Positions 11,293 to 22,836 of a stretch of 64,000 bases of DNA are shown piece by piece. The position numbers and the translations under genes are program-made. Position 1 is the stretch's first letter, and each line of letters opens with the position of its first letter. The stretch is taken from assembly GCA_024734495.1 (NCBI GenBank), contig JALMQS010000187.1, positions 4,816,004 through 4,880,003 on the forward strand. Reading direction: 5' to 3'. The notes under the pieces are model-generated. The model did not search any database. It saw nothing but the letters and a program-made list of their open reading frames with translations, and had not been told where the DNA came from. Source of the stretch: Forficula auricularia. Its lineage: Eukaryota > Arthropoda > Insecta > Dermaptera > Forficulidae.

Positions 11293-12456
11293 TGTACCTT
11301 AGATCTAATATAATAATTAATTCAAATTTTTATCTAATTAATTCAAACAAATGAATTATTTAAATAAATATTTATAAGATTCATTTGAATTTGAATATAG
11401 ATTCTACATAAAATGAATATACTCATCTTCTAGTCGGAAATACTTATATTTATTATAAATGAAACATATTCAAGTTTATTTAATTTCTTGTGGCAATTAC
11501 GTATTATTCCATTTAAATACCCAACTATAAAATTTAGCTATTCCACTATTTTACTCAAATAACAATATTTTAGTATGTTACTAATTGGTGGTTGGTTCAA
11601 ATAGCGGCATCTTAACTATTAATATATCTTGAGTTGTTCCAAAAATATGAGAATATTTAAAATACGTATATGATTTATTCATATTGAACAGAGATCTATT
11701 TCGCCATAATTAACTTCACCATTTATTCATATCAAATATAATTTCTTAACTATAAATATATCGTTTTTTCAGTGTATTATTATTTGTGATCAGCAGTTTT
11801 CTTTTGATTCTGCCCCCCCCCCTAATCAAGAAGCTGGATAGGCCATTGTAAATAAATAAAATTTAGCTCAATAACACAAGAATGTTAATTTTTACACTTT
11901 CGTGGAAATAAATATGTACATTTACCTGAAGAAAGAGTACAGTAATGAGTCTAAAACAATATTAATTATGAATATGTTTTGCCATTTCACTGAAGATCAT
12001 AAAATTTGAAATTTTATTCCCATTCAATATCCTTGTTTAAATTTGCTACCTTGAAAAAGGAATAGATATATATTTTTTTTTAATTCAACTAGTGAAAATT
12101 CGCAATTAGTTGCATTGTTGAAAGTTGAAATATTTTTCGATTTTATCTATATTTCTATACAATTAACTCAATGCCTATAGAAGCATGAATATCGTAAAGG
12201 AATGTATTGATTTATAGTTTCGAGAGTGTATATATTCTCAGAGGAATCCCAATATCCACTAGCCCCAACGGTAAGCGCTTTAGTCTCTGCATACCATTAA
12301 ATTAATTCGATATCCAAATTCTTAATCTGCCATTTCTATGTAAGTAACCTGGATTTTGTATTATCTCGCAATTTAGTGGTGTTGGTGAAAAAATAAGTAT
12401 TTTTATAACCAGGATAGGCTAAAGAGAACCTCTCACACTAGGCGAAATTTTTCACC
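11293..12456. other. AT-rich, no gene seen
   Basis: No supported ORF. A C10 homopolymer lies near 11813. Confidence 0.35.
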
Positions 12457-12470
12457 ATCCTCTTTCTAGC

Positions 12471-12968
12471 AAAACAAAAACTACTATGCTCCTCCTCAAT
12501 CAGCTTATAAAACAGGAAGTTGCTATTGAAGACATATGTATGGAGCATAGCCATGTACGGATGTGAAACCTGGACAATTGGAAAAGCGGAGAGAAAGAGA
12601 TTAGAGGCTTTCTCGAAATGTGGTGCTACAGAAGAATGATGAATATCAAATGGATGGATAAAATTACAAATGAAGAAGTTCTTGGAAGAATCGGAGAAAA
12701 AGAACCTTGTGGAAGAGTCTGAAGAAGAGAAGAGGTCAGATGATGGGGCACACACTGAGACATGGGGGACTGCTTAGGGATATCTTGGAGGGGGAGGTGG
12801 GAAAGAAAAGGGGAAGGGCAAGACCCAGATTAGAATATTTCAACCAAATAATTGGGGATATGGGATGCCAGACATTTAGAGAGGTCAAACAGCTGGCGGG
12901 GGACAGAGTCGAATGGAGACGGATTGTTGCATCAAACCAGTCTTAGGACTGTATACTCAATGATGATG
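12471..12968 (+). pseudogene. RTE-like LINE, copy 1 (broken)
   Basis: This is a 5'-truncated C-terminal RT region, co-linear with the intact copy at 17075. CTTTCTAG flanks both ends (near 12463 and 12968) as a likely TSD. An inserted TC near 12614 and an indel near 12700 break the frame into two partial ORFs. It ends in ATGATGATGAT, the short tandem 3' tail typical of RTE elements. Confidence 0.85.
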
Positions 12969-13123
12969 ATCTTTCTAGAGTTGTTCATTATATCAAGTCA
13001 ATCTTTAAAACAACAAACTTTAAATACTCTAGTAATTTATTCACTTAAAAAAATAGTTTTTCGTTGGTATCAGGACATAGGGGAATTGTTGCTAACGAGG
13101 AAACAGATATTTTGGCCAAATGA

Positions 13124-13516
13124 GGGGGTTAGATAGGCTAGGGGTTAGAGTGTCAGCCTGCTAACCAAGCGGACCCGGGTTCAAATCCGACTCGAGGCAT
13201 CCGGCTAAAATCTGACCCCGGGGGTAGACACAAATTTAAATAAAATAAAGCCAACAAAAAAACAAACGAAAAGCCAAAAAAAAGTGGGAGATAAATTCAA
13301 CCTAATTTATCGCACGGAGAATTTAGCGCTGCTCGAAGCCCTTAAAAAACTCAGTAAATTGGATTGTATCTAACTTTCTGAGATTTGGCTTGTGATCCCG
13401 GCTTCTTTCCTTCTACTCTGTTCTTTTCACGATGGAGGGGCCATCCCATACAGGCCTTTAGGGGATGCATCTTCTGGTGTATCTCCTTCTCACATGAATA
13501 TCATTAGAAAAAAAAA
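13124..13516 (+). mobile_element. Mosaic SINE: tRNA-type head plus LINE-tailed body
   Basis: The head (13124-13283) has a pol III B box GGGTTCAAATCC and an A-box-like TAGGCTAGGGGTTAGAG, and matches the complete SINE at 60371. The body (13284-13516) begins GTGGGAGATAAATTC and matches the SINE at 43484, which has a different head. The last ~95 bp (CACGATGGAGGGGCC...CCTTTAGGGG) match the 3' tail of the Jockey-like LINE (20330-20440). It ends in poly(A). No clear TSD was found. Confidence 0.75.
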
Positions 13517-13658
13517 CGGGTTCCCAACAAGCCCTAGGTATATTGATTTCTCTCAAACATTCCTAGAATACTCTCAAAGATTTTTCAAGATCAAATTTAA
13601 GAAATTATAGAGCAATGAATGAATGGGAGAGAGAGAATAGACTACTTAAACGAGTAAA

Positions 13659-13823
13659 CTTGTGAATAATTATTTCAATTAACAAAAACAACTTAGCCGA
13701 AGATGAGACCGTGACAGATCAAATTGTCAACCCAAAAACCCACTAACCCGCGAATTTCATCCAAACCGTTTAAGCCGTTTTCGATATATACAAGAATTGC
13801 TCGTTTAATATAATAAGACTAAA
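13659..13823 (-). mobile_element. Helitron-like 5' fragment
   Basis: On the minus strand it starts TCTTATTATATTAAACGAGC and contains GCCGAAGATGAGACCGTGAC reversed. This is the 5' part shared with the elements at 17908, 37718 and 49777. The remainder is lost. Confidence 0.6.
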
Positions 13824-14359
13824 ATTAGTGACTATATTTTAGTTGAGAAATATGTTTTACTTAATTAACTCAGGTCAGAGATTAAGCCTATCTCAGATTC
13901 GATGAGAACAGCCCTTCGCTTAACTATAATGGATATCTAGCCAATCTGAGAAGGCCAGTAACCCTCAATGAGGGCTCATGTTGCGTTATGATCGAACAGT
14001 AATTTTGTACATGTCTGCTTATATTATTGATTATATTCTATTGATATAATTTCAATCGAAAGGGAATTTCATTAAACCATATTGATTATTTTCATATTAC
14101 AACAATGGAATGAAAGTAATTGTATCAGCGCCCTCTCGGACAAACAGTACACCCTCGTAAGGGTTGCTTGGGGCTTTAGATTTTAAATATGAGAGTCACT
14201 TATAGTACCTACAGTATATTCTGACTTATCTGAAGTAGGACCTTTGCAAGTCTATTATTAGATTTGAATGTAAATCCGATCATTATAATTTTTCGAAGAT
14301 GGAAATTATTCAAGATGTCCAAATAAGGTTTGAAACCTGTGGCCTACTCTCTCTGTCTC
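13824..14359. other. Unique sequence, no gene seen
   Basis: No open frame above background and no repeat boundary recognised. Confidence 0.3.
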
Positions 14360-16161
14360 AAAAATTTTCTTCAATTATATTTCTGATTTGCAAACGAACG
14401 AGGGCCAAAAATCCCACAAATATGAAAAATATAGCTTAAATCGATATTAATGCAAAATATACACTTAAACTCCAAATTTATATCCAAAATAAGATTCTCT
14501 GGGTGGGTCCTAATACCCTAAAATTTTCTTCAATTATATTTCTGATTTGCCAACAAACGAGGGTTAAAAATCACACAAATATGCAAAATATAGCTTGAAT
14601 CGCTAATATTGCAAATTATGCACTTAAATTCCATATTTATATGGAAAATAAGATTCTCTAGATGGGTCTTAATATCCTAAAACTTTCTTCAATTATATTT
14701 ATGATTTGCCAACGAACGAGGGCCAAAAATCGCATAAGTATGCAAAATATAGCTTAAATCGCTAATATTGCAAAATATGCACTTAAATTCCATATTTATA
14801 TGGAAAATAAGATTCTCTAGATGGGTCTTAATACCATAAAACTTTCTTCAATTATATTTATGATTTGCCAACGAACGAGGGCCAAAAATCGCATGAGTAT
14901 GCAAAATATAGCTTAAATCACTAATATTTCAAAATATGCACTTAAATTCCATATTTATATGGAAAATAAGATTCTCTAGATGGGTCTTAATACCATAAAA
15001 CTTTCTTCAATTATATTTATGATTTGCCAACGAACGAGGGCCAAAAATCGCTTGAGTATGCAAAATATAGTTTAAATCACTAATATTTCAAAATATGCAC
15101 TTAAATTCCATATTTATATGGAAAATAAGATTCTCTAGATGGGTCTTAATACCATAAAACTTTCTTCAATTATATTTATGATTTGCCAACGAACGAGGGC
15201 CAAAAATCGCTTGAGTATGCAAAATATAGCTTAAATCACTAATATTTCAAAATATGCACTTAAATTCCATATTTATATGGAAAATAAGATTCTCTAGATG
15301 GGTCCTAATACCATAAAACTTTCTTCAATTATATTTATGATTTGCCAACGAACGAGGGCCAAAAATCGCATGAGTATGCAAAATATAGCTTAAATCACTA
15401 ATATTTCAAAATATGCACTTAAATTCCATATTTATATGGAAAATAAGATTCTCTAGATGGGTCTTAATACCATAAAACTTTCTTCAATTATATTTATGAT
15501 TTGCCAACGAACGAGGGCCAAAAATCGCACAAGTTTGCAAATATAGCTTAAATCACTAATATTTCAAAATATGCACTTAAATTCCATATTTATATGGAAA
15601 ATAAGATTCTCTAGATGGGTCTTAATACCCTAAGACTTTCTTCAATTATATTTATGATTTGCCAACGAACGAGGGCCAAAAATCGCATGAGTATGCAAAA
15701 TATAGCTTAAATCACTAATATTTCAAAATATGCACTTAAATTCCATATTCATATGGAAAATAAGATTCTCTAGATGCGTCTTAATACCCTAAAACTTTCT
15801 TCAATTATATTTATGATTTGCCAACGAACGAGGGCCAAAAATCGCACAAGTTTGCAAATATAGCTTAAATCGCTAATAATGCAAAATGTGGACTTAAAAT
15901 CCAAATTTATATGGAAAATAAGATTCTCTGGGGGAGTTGGCTAACGCGCTGGCCCCGCTTCTGCATCGATTATGCCGATATTGCAGCGGAAGGCCGGGGT
16001 TCGATCCTGGCTGGCGTATAAAAATGTATACCGGCTAAAACTCGGCTCCCTCACTATCCCTACTAACACTTTACTGATGTGCTGTCTAAATGGGCTTTGT
16101 TCCCGGTGACAATAAATAAATAAAAAAAGATTCTCTGGGTGGGTCCTAATACCCTAAAACG
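14360..16161. repeat. 159-bp satellite array, ten copies, split by a SINE
   Basis: The motif TTCTTCAATTATATTT recurs every 159 bp (once 158) from about 14369 to 15799. Units share GATTTGCCAACGAACGAGGG, ATATGCACTTAAATTCC and AAGATTCTCTAGATGGG. Inner units are more alike than outer ones (the first has GATTTGCAAACG and TCTCTGGGTGGG), the usual mark of unequal crossing-over. The last unit is interrupted by a SINE at 15933-16127 and resumes at 16128. Confidence 0.95.
15933..16127 (+). mobile_element. tRNA-derived SINE with 12-bp TSD
   Basis: It is flanked by AGATTCTCTGGG on both sides (15921-15932, 16128-16139). The head has TTGGCTAACGCGCTGG (A-box-like) and GGTTCGATCCTGG (B box). Between them is a strong hairpin CCGCTTCTGCA...TGCAGCGG in place of a normal anticodon arm. 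The tail is AATAAATAAATAAAAAAA. The sharp TSD and its location inside a homogeneous satellite indicate a fairly recent insertion. Confidence 0.9.
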
Positions 16162-17065
16162 CCCAGATACAAAAGATTAGAAGGATAGCAGCAATCAAGA
16201 AAAAAAACATGCATTATATGCAAAATCCGAACCCTGCATATAACAATAAACACATAGCACTTTTGTTAAACCTGAGTAGAGAACATTGAGGAGGGGTTGA
16301 AGAGTGTTTTCATACTACATTAAACTTTTCGGAATAAAATAATTAAAAAGACAAAAAAAAAACTGGGTGAGTAAACTTGATCTTGTGGTTGGTTACTTGG
16401 GGAAAGGGTTGTGTGCACTTTAGCTGCAGAGAATAAGAGCAAGGGGTGCGGAGGAGGGCTCCATTAAAACACAAGATGAATTTAAGTGATCCGTTTTTTG
16501 CCCAGCCAACTCGAAGGTTTAATTATTGAAGATGGGTTTTAAATAAGACGACGGCAAGAGCACGACGTTCATGGTGGTGTGTGGACGGGTACCGGGGGTG
16601 CCATATGCTCCTTTTCCCATACATTCCCCTAATGCATTTTCCTATTAATACATTTACAAGTATCAATTATTCGGTTGGCCAAAAGCGTTCGTTGACATCA
16701 TCGGGGCCCAAAAACCAATAGGGTCAGCAGCTTCCTTTCCTGATATTTTAACACATTCTGCGGTTGAAGGGGATTCCGATGTAGCCCTGGCTTGGTTTAC
16801 AATCCTCGCTTCCACAAGATTAAAGCTCATATTTCAAACAGGCAGGGCTCTTTAACCCTTTACTTGGAGGGACAGTTCAAGCCGCCTCAAGCTCTCTCTC
16901 TCTTTTCAGAAATATGAAACTCGGTTTTTTCATTAACGGGGTTCTCTCATTACTCAAGTACTTCATTCAATGAACTTTCTAAGGATTTTTCTTTAAATTA
17001 GACGTTAAATAAAGCTCAAAAATAAAAATGAATAAGTAATTTAATAGAAAATTTTTATATTTTTA
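16162..17065. other. Relatively GC-rich single-copy-looking sequence
   Basis: 16380-16900 has balanced composition and no repeat family I recognise. CTCTCTCTCTCTTTTCAG near 16892-16909 resembles a plus-strand splice acceptor, but no credible downstream ORF follows. It could be host regulatory or UTR sequence. Confidence 0.3.
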
Positions 17066-17074
17066 GACTCCATC

Positions 17075-17621
17075 GAAATTAAATCAAGAATTGCCCAAGC
17101 AAAAATGGGGTTTAATTCAAAACAAAAACTACTATGCTCCTCCTCAATCAGCTTAGCAAACAGGAAGTTGCTATTGAAGACATATGTATGGAGCATAGCC
17201 ATGTACGGGTGTGAAACCTGGACAATTGGAAAAGCGGAGAGAAAGAGATTGGAGGCTTTCGAAATGTGGTGCTACAGAAGAATGATGAATATCAAATGGA
17301 TGGATAAAATTACAAATGAAGAAGTTCTTGGAAGAATCGGAGAAAGAAGAACCTTGTGGAAGAGTCTGAAGAAGAGAAGAGGTCAGATGATGGGGCACAC
17401 ACTGAGACATGGGGGACTGCTTAGGGATATCTTGGAGGGGGAGGTGGGAAAGAAAAGGGGAAGGGGAAGAACCAGATTAGAATATTTCAACCAAATAATT
17501 GGGGATATGGGATGCCAGACATTTAGAGAGGTTAAACAGCTGGCGGGGGACAGAGTCGAGTGGAGACGGATTGTTGCATCAAACCAGTCTTAGGACTGTA
17601 TACTCAATGATGATGATGATG
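17075..17621 (+). mobile_element. RTE-like LINE, copy 2, with TSD
   Basis: 5'-truncated insertion flanked by AGACTCCAT (17066-17074 and 17622-17630). The reading frame is open from the truncation point to TAG at 17591-17593. The tail is (ATG)n microsatellite, as in RTE elements. This is the best-preserved of three copies here (others 12471-12968 and 32273-32598). Confidence 0.9.
17105..17593 (+). CDS. RTE-like reverse transcriptase, C-terminal fragment
   Basis: The 162-residue frame shows the post-catalytic part of an RTE-type RT: YVWSIAMYGCETWT near the start, FEMWCYRRMMNIKW, a basic KKRRGQMMGHTLRH segment, and GCQTFREVKQLAGDRVEWR near the end. These are the usual landmarks of the RTE thumb and C-terminus. 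The palm with the catalytic aspartates and the endonuclease are absent, so it cannot act alone. The frame actually opens at about 17075 (IEIKSRIAQAKM), so the ATG at 17105 is internal. No frameshift or stop is seen, suggesting a young insertion. Confidence 0.85.
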   Translation: MGFNSKQKLLCSSSISLANRKLLLKTYVWSIAMYGCETWTIGKAERKRLEAFEMWCYRRMMNIKWMDKITNEEVLGRIGERRTLWKSLKKRRGQMMGHTLRHGGLLRDILEGEVGKKRGRGRTRLEYFNQIIGDMGCQTFREVKQLAGDRVEWRRIVASNQS

Positions 17622-17907
17622 AGACTCCATTGAAACTCTTCTCTTTACCTTTTTTTGTATTTATTTAATTATTTATTATTTTCTCAAATATACTTGTAAT
17701 AAATAATATTATTGATTTTTTATTCTATTTTTTTGCATATTATTTAACTTTCTGAGGTAACTTTTCTTAATTTATTCGAGCCCCCCCCCCCCACCTCTCC
17801 CCGCACATTTATTAATTAAGCAAAAAAGTGAAAAAATTTCCAAAACTCGAGTTATTAGATTTGCCGTAGTATTTAATAATAAATTTAAATATGAATTGTT
17901 TATCTTA

Positions 17908-18430
17908 TCTTATATTATTAAATGAGCAATTCTTGTATATATATAATAGTTTCTCGAAAACGGCTCCAAAGATTTGGATGAAATTCATGGGTTAGGGGGA
18001 TTTTGGGTTGATAATTCGATCTGTCTCAGTCTCATCTTCGATTTTTGATGGCTTATTTGTTAATTCAAATAATTATTCACAGGTTGTTGTCTCGATAAAA
18101 ATTTATAATTACATTTTTTTCAATTTTCTTTTTATAAAATTAATTGTATTTTTATTTTATTTATTACAAATATTATTATATATTAAAATTTGCCAATTTA
18201 ATTAATTAAAGGTATTTTTCTATAAAATAATTTATTAGAATATCAATTCCATTTTTTTAAAATCCGACAATTCGAAGGATCGTACCTCCTTCTTCAGGAT
18301 TTAAAAGGGTCAACGAAAGAACCTCAGTGTATATTAATATTATTTTTAATTGCAATTATATACATTCAAAACTTTGCCAGTGATACGTCTTGATGATGCC
18401 CATAGCGGGTCAAAACGTTGGATAAAAATG
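17908..18430 (+). mobile_element. Helitron-like element, 5' part
   Basis: It begins near TCTTATATTATTAAATGAGC and continues with CGAAAACGGCTCC and TTGATAATTCGATCTGTC. Sequence near 18370-18420 (GTGATACGTCTTGATGATGC) matches the reverse of 49950-49985. The terminal CACCGAGC hairpin was not found. Confidence 0.6.
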
Positions 18431-18599
18431 TATGATACACAAAATAAAATATGTCAGCCTCATCCACATAAGCACACGGGAGAAGTGAAACTTTAATTTT
18501 AAAACCCACTAATAGCTCATGACAGTCATGAGGTCAAGACAAATAAAATTTATTAAAATTAGGAAAATTTAAATTATTATTTTAAAATCAAGACTCTAC

Positions 18600-18990
18600 T
18601 TTTATTTTCCCTTTATTTATTTTTATTTATTTACTATTTTCAACGGCTAAATGCCTAATACATTAATATAATACAAAAATTATTAAATATAACAAAATTA
18701 ACAATAATAAACAAAGTAATATTATTAAATTAATATAATAATGATAGAGTATATGTTAAATAACAATATAAAAATAATATAAGATAATAGTAATATAATA
18801 AAAAATAATTAATAAATAATGACCTTTATTATCCAATACAAAAAATACAAATGTTTTACAAATACAAAAAAACTTCGACCTCGAGGCCCAAAAGCCTCAC
18901 CATCGAATGTCCATTTGTTTTTTAATTTTTTACATATTTTTCTCAGTCCTTATTTTGGCAAGGGAAAAAATTGATAAAAAAAACCCCATA
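18600..18990 (-). repeat. LINE 3'-UTR-like, low-complexity block
   Basis: AT-rich repeats precede a block (CTTCGACCTCGAGGCCC, CACCATCGAATGTCC) that is a diverged relative of the 215-bp repeat family. Confidence 0.4.
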
Positions 18991-19395
18991 CTTTTTATTT
19001 TTAACATAAAAAAAGAAAAAAAAACACAAAAACAAAACGAAATGAATAATGATGAAATGAAGAGCACTAAATGAGAAATGAAGTGTCACATCCTGTATAT
19101 TTCGTTAATTAGAGGGTTGAGATTCGATTGCGCATTATTTTCGAATTTTTTAACACTATTTTCTAGGTTTTCTCTAACAGTAATATAATGAAATATAATA
19201 ATAGAATAGTTACTTGTAGACCAGGGTCAACATTTTGAACAAGACTGCGACTCAATTAATGTTCAATGAAAAATCCAAGTGGTTTTCAAGTTGTTTAGAT
19301 ATCTACTTAATCTGAATATTGGATTAGCTTCAGAGTGACGGGTGGATGGTACTTCTGGATAAGAAGCTAGTCTATTTCTAAGTACATATTTTGAG
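18991..19395. other. No gene seen
   Basis: AT-rich sequence with no repeat boundary recognised. Confidence 0.3.
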
Positions 19396-19840
19396 TTATG
19401 AATTGGAAACAAGTTTGTAGATCAGGAAAATTCACCTTGTTGGACTTAATCTTCTACACAAATATAACATCGGAGGCAATCATGGAAGATGTAACAGAAG
19501 CAAGACAGAAAGTTTCAGCAGTTGAAGTGTATGACCATGAGGTCGTATCTCGACAAAGGATTGCCCGAAAGGTATGCTAGATGTCTTAACACTTTGTGCT
19601 GAATTCTCTCCAGTCTGTCCATGTTATTCTTTCCGATTGGCCTCCAGACTGTTGATGCGTACATTAGCAAAGATTTGATTAGAGTCAAATTTAAATATTT
19701 AATTGTATTAGGATTTTTCGAAATACAAATCCCCAGCTCCGATTAGCTTTACCTACAATGTAGGCCAGGTGATCGCTGAATGTGAGTTTCGAGTCAAAAA
19801 TTATTCTCAAGTCTTTAATAGTGTCGACTCTACTGCAGTT
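19396..19840 (-). pseudogene. Degenerate LINE RT fragment, second Jockey/CR1-group family
   Basis: Minus-strand frames read VDTIKDLRIIFDSKLTFSD and, after a shift, LLMYASTVWRPIGKNNMDRL then HKVLRHLAYLSGNPLSRYD. This order (GI-x-FDSKLTF...YASxVW...DRLERIQ) is the RT thumb region of I/Jockey-group LINEs, but is distinct from copies a-e. It carries several frameshifts and stops. LINE copy b is inserted at its upstream edge. Confidence 0.65.
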
Positions 19841-20440
19841 TATACTTCTTATGCTGTATAAGGCTCAAATTCGTCCCTGTCTCGAATATGGCTCTCATCT
19901 GTGGAGGGTGCCTCCAAGCATTCTCTTGCTACACTGGATGCAATTCAGAAGCGAGCAATTAAACTAATAGGAGAACCGGCTCTAACTAACTCACTCGACT
20001 CCCTGGCTCACCGAAGAACCGTTTCTGCTCTTTCCCTGTACTACAGATACTATCACGGTGTCTGTTCAGTCGAGCTGAAATCAATTATCCCCCCTAATGC
20101 CCTCTTTACGCGAAACACGCGGTTTTCTAACGCTCAGCACCCCTTCGCTGTCAAATTGGATAAAAGTCGAACAAGCGCTTTCGCCAACAATTTTATCCCT
20201 ATGACCTCCAGAGACTGGAACTCGCTCCCTGCCACCATCTTTCCCGCGACTTATAACCTTCAGCTATTTAAGACCCGTATCCACAGATACCTTCGACCCC
20301 CGCCCAACCCATAAAATTCTTTCTTCTTCTTTTCACGATGGAGGGGCCAACCCAGGCCTTTAGGGGTTGCACCTTTTTTGGTGTAACTCCTTCTCTCATC
20401 ATTATCATAAAAAAAAAAGTTTATGTTAGTCGAGGGTAAA
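19841..20440 (+). pseudogene. Jockey-like LINE, copy b
   Basis: 5'-truncated insertion, probably flanked by AGTTTAT (19834-19840, 20441-20447). The coding part runs from LMLYKAQIRPCLEYGSHLW through FANNFIPMTSRDWNSLP to the stop after LRPPPNP at about 20314. A single-base loss in a G run near 19906 shifts the frame between HLW and GASKHS. The 3' UTR (CACGATGGAGGGGCCAACCC, GGTGTAACTCCTTCTC) ends in poly(A) and is the tail shared with the SINE body. Confidence 0.85.
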
Positions 20441-20699
20441 TAATCAAATCGTTTATTAGTTTTTAAGGAATTTGGTGTTGGTCTTGGTGAAATATTTTTT
20501 AAAATTATTGGATAAAAATACTTGGTAGGTTTCACATTAAGATATAAAAAAAATAAAACGAATTTATTTTTGGAGAATCTTTAATCTCGATATATATATT
20601 TCGGGTGACTAACCCATCTTCAGGAGAAACAGAAAGTAACTGACCTGGATAAGTCGAAATTGAATACAAGTCAATGGTAAAATTTATTTTTTAAAGATA

Positions 20700-21417
20700 A
20701 CAAAAGGGTAAATATTTAAAATTAGTGGAGGAGAAAAGGTAGGGAGTCTACTTTTGTTTAATTTTGAGTGGCCTTTTGAGAAATAAGGATTTCGAATTTG
20801 AATACAACTCAATGGTAAAATTTATTTTTAAGATAACAAATCGTTTATTATTATTATAACCACTACGAAAGCAAACTTTATATGGAATTTAGGTATTTTT
20901 CCTTTATTTTGATGCACACTGAATAGAAAAATCATGAAACAAATCTTAGGACAAGGAAAAAAAAATTTTGTCGACCTGTTTTATATATTAAAACTATTTC
21001 GTTGAGTTTAATTTAAAAAAAAATTCTGCAATTATTAAATTATACGGTATAAAAGTGATGATGTGACGTCACAATACAAGTGTTCTAAAAATCTTGAAAT
21101 TCTTGTGACGTAATTTATGGACGGCTTATTATTTTGCATATTTGTAATATATACAACTCCAACACCAAGAACCCAATCTAATATCGTATTAATAAAGTTT
21201 AAGTAAATTTAGACCTCAGAATTAATCGAAGAATCGAAACTCTTCTTTCTTCTCTTGACAATAAATGGTATGTAAATGTATACTTATATATTACTTTTAG
21301 TTGAATCAATGTGCGAATTATTTTAAAATAATTTAATATTTTTTATTAAAATAATAATTTATTATCTTTTTAGAAAGTTTCCGTAGGTACATAAAAAGTT
21401 TTAATAGTTTTACTCAC
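20700..21417. other. AT-rich, no gene seen
   Basis: It contains a perfect TGACGTCA octamer near 21063, a CRE-type palindrome that may be chance. Confidence 0.3.
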
Positions 21418-21480
21418 CGAATTAATGGCGGTCATTTCGTCACTTGCGCTCGTATCTCCGTCTGTCGGCCCGCTATCTCT
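21418..21480 (-). CDS. Candidate 63-bp host micro-exon
   Basis: On the minus strand, a pyrimidine-containing tract ending TTGCTTGTTCCAG is followed by 63 bases and then the strong donor GTGAGTAAAAC. The 63 bases are open in only one frame: RDSGPTDGDTSASDE then MTAINS; the other two frames contain stops. The length is 21 whole codons, so inclusion or skipping would keep frame. About 54% G+C stands out from the AT-rich flanks. The peptide is acidic and Ser/Thr-rich, as expected of a flexible cytoplasmic linker. I cannot name the protein and no partner exon was recognised in the window. Confidence 0.5.
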
Positions 21481-22321
21481 CTGGAACAAGCAAACATCAC
21501 AACAAGGTTAAGAGCGTTTCGTCATATTATTAGCAAAGTATGTCATATTATAACATATAATATATAATATTTTATCTTAATTAATTTTTAATGTTAAAAA
21601 TGAAGAAAAAATATTGAAATAATTATGGTGTGAATTATCAGTTCCTCATTTGTTGTTTTTGAATAAATCTCGTCCAATTGGTCTCATTCAATTGGTTGAA
21701 TAATATTATTTTAGCATACAGGGTATGGCCAAGTATTGTAATCGTGCATGAAAAAAGTGTTTTTTCTTTCTTTTTTTGCTTGGTTTTTTCAAAATATCTC
21801 AAAAACGTCTAGAACTATTTTGATAAAAAATAAATTTAACATAACCATGGTGTTTTGGTCTACAAAAAAAGCTCTAATGAGTGAATATCTAAAAAAATTA
21901 TATTTTATGAGGATAATAATTATTTTGTCAAAATGGCTGTTATAGTACCTACGTACGGTGCGTTACCAAATTTTGTGTACGCTCTATCTCAAAAACTAGT
22001 ATGAATATCCCCTAGATTTCGAGAATCTATATAGCTACTATATAGTTTGAAACATTGTGCTACTAGGGTCATAACGAAATTTCCCTGATTAAGTGCTGAT
22101 TAGGTTTTGTTTAAAATCGAACAAAAAAATTAAAGGTTGGGGAGGGGGGGGGGGGAGGAATTTTCATAAAAAAATGAACTATACTATAAAATAAACGTAT
22201 AATAAAAAAAAACAGAGTTATTATTTTTAAATAATAGATATATGCAGCATTGTAGCATATTAAGATTTTAGCTTTATTAGTTTTAAGCGACAGAAAGACT
22301 ATATAGATATAAATTATTAGC
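21481..22321. other. Intron-like AT-rich sequence
   Basis: 21722-21760 (GGTATGGCCAAGTATTGTAA) matches starts of the repeat at 44815 and 47108. A G13-type homopolymer lies near 22138-22158. Otherwise nothing is seen. Confidence 0.3.
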
Positions 22322-22836
22322 TACTACGATGCAAAAAAATCGAAACACCAATAAAAACTTTATTAAATAGCAATTAATTTGTAAAATTTTTACAAATATT
22401 TATATAATTTGTTCTATTAATTCTTAAACTAACAAATTCAAAAAATATTGTTGATAATTTTTGAATTTTATAAAAAAAATAAGTAAAATTAAATTAAAAG
22501 ATATAATTACAAATTATCATACTTTCTCAATATCACTTTCTATTTAAATAAAGATTTGATAAAAGATCAAATTCCATTTGAAATATGAATAAAATGAATC
22601 ATTTTGAATTAAGCAACATTGATAGAAAGATAAAATATACAAAATGGATATTTCTGAAGTTCAAGCAGTTCAAATTGTGTCCCTTATTAATTAAGGGTTA
22701 AGTCAATGACAAGTGGCAAGTACACTTTCAATAAGCAATGATTTCAATAATATATGGTTACTTGTAAAAAAATTAAAAATTATTTAATGTTTAATAAAAT
22801 TTTTATTGGTGGCTCGATTTTTTTGCACCTCAGTGT
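22322..22836 (+). mobile_element. Tc1-like MITE, copy A, with transposase start remnant
   Basis: Terminal inverted repeats GCAAAAAAATCGAAACACC (left) and its counterpart ending CACCTCAGTG then TA (right) bound ~515 bp. The codons from 22644 read MDISEVQAVQIVSLIN then a stop, matching the first helix-turn-helix residues of Tc1-family transposases. The catalytic DDE region is absent, so it is a deletion derivative mobilised in trans. Copy B lies at 36911 in reverse orientation. Confidence 0.8.

Noticed and set aside
12438..12755. Ser/Phe-rich minus-strand ORFs opposite the RTE copies
   Set aside because: They are antisense shadows of RTE coding sequence (also at 17171-17410 and 32359-32604).
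14360..16161. CRISPR-like array
   Set aside because: Repeats are 159 bp, contiguous, with no unique spacers; it is a eukaryotic satellite.
21063..21070. CRE-type TGACGTCA as regulatory element
   Set aside because: A single 8-bp palindrome with no promoter context is expected by chance.
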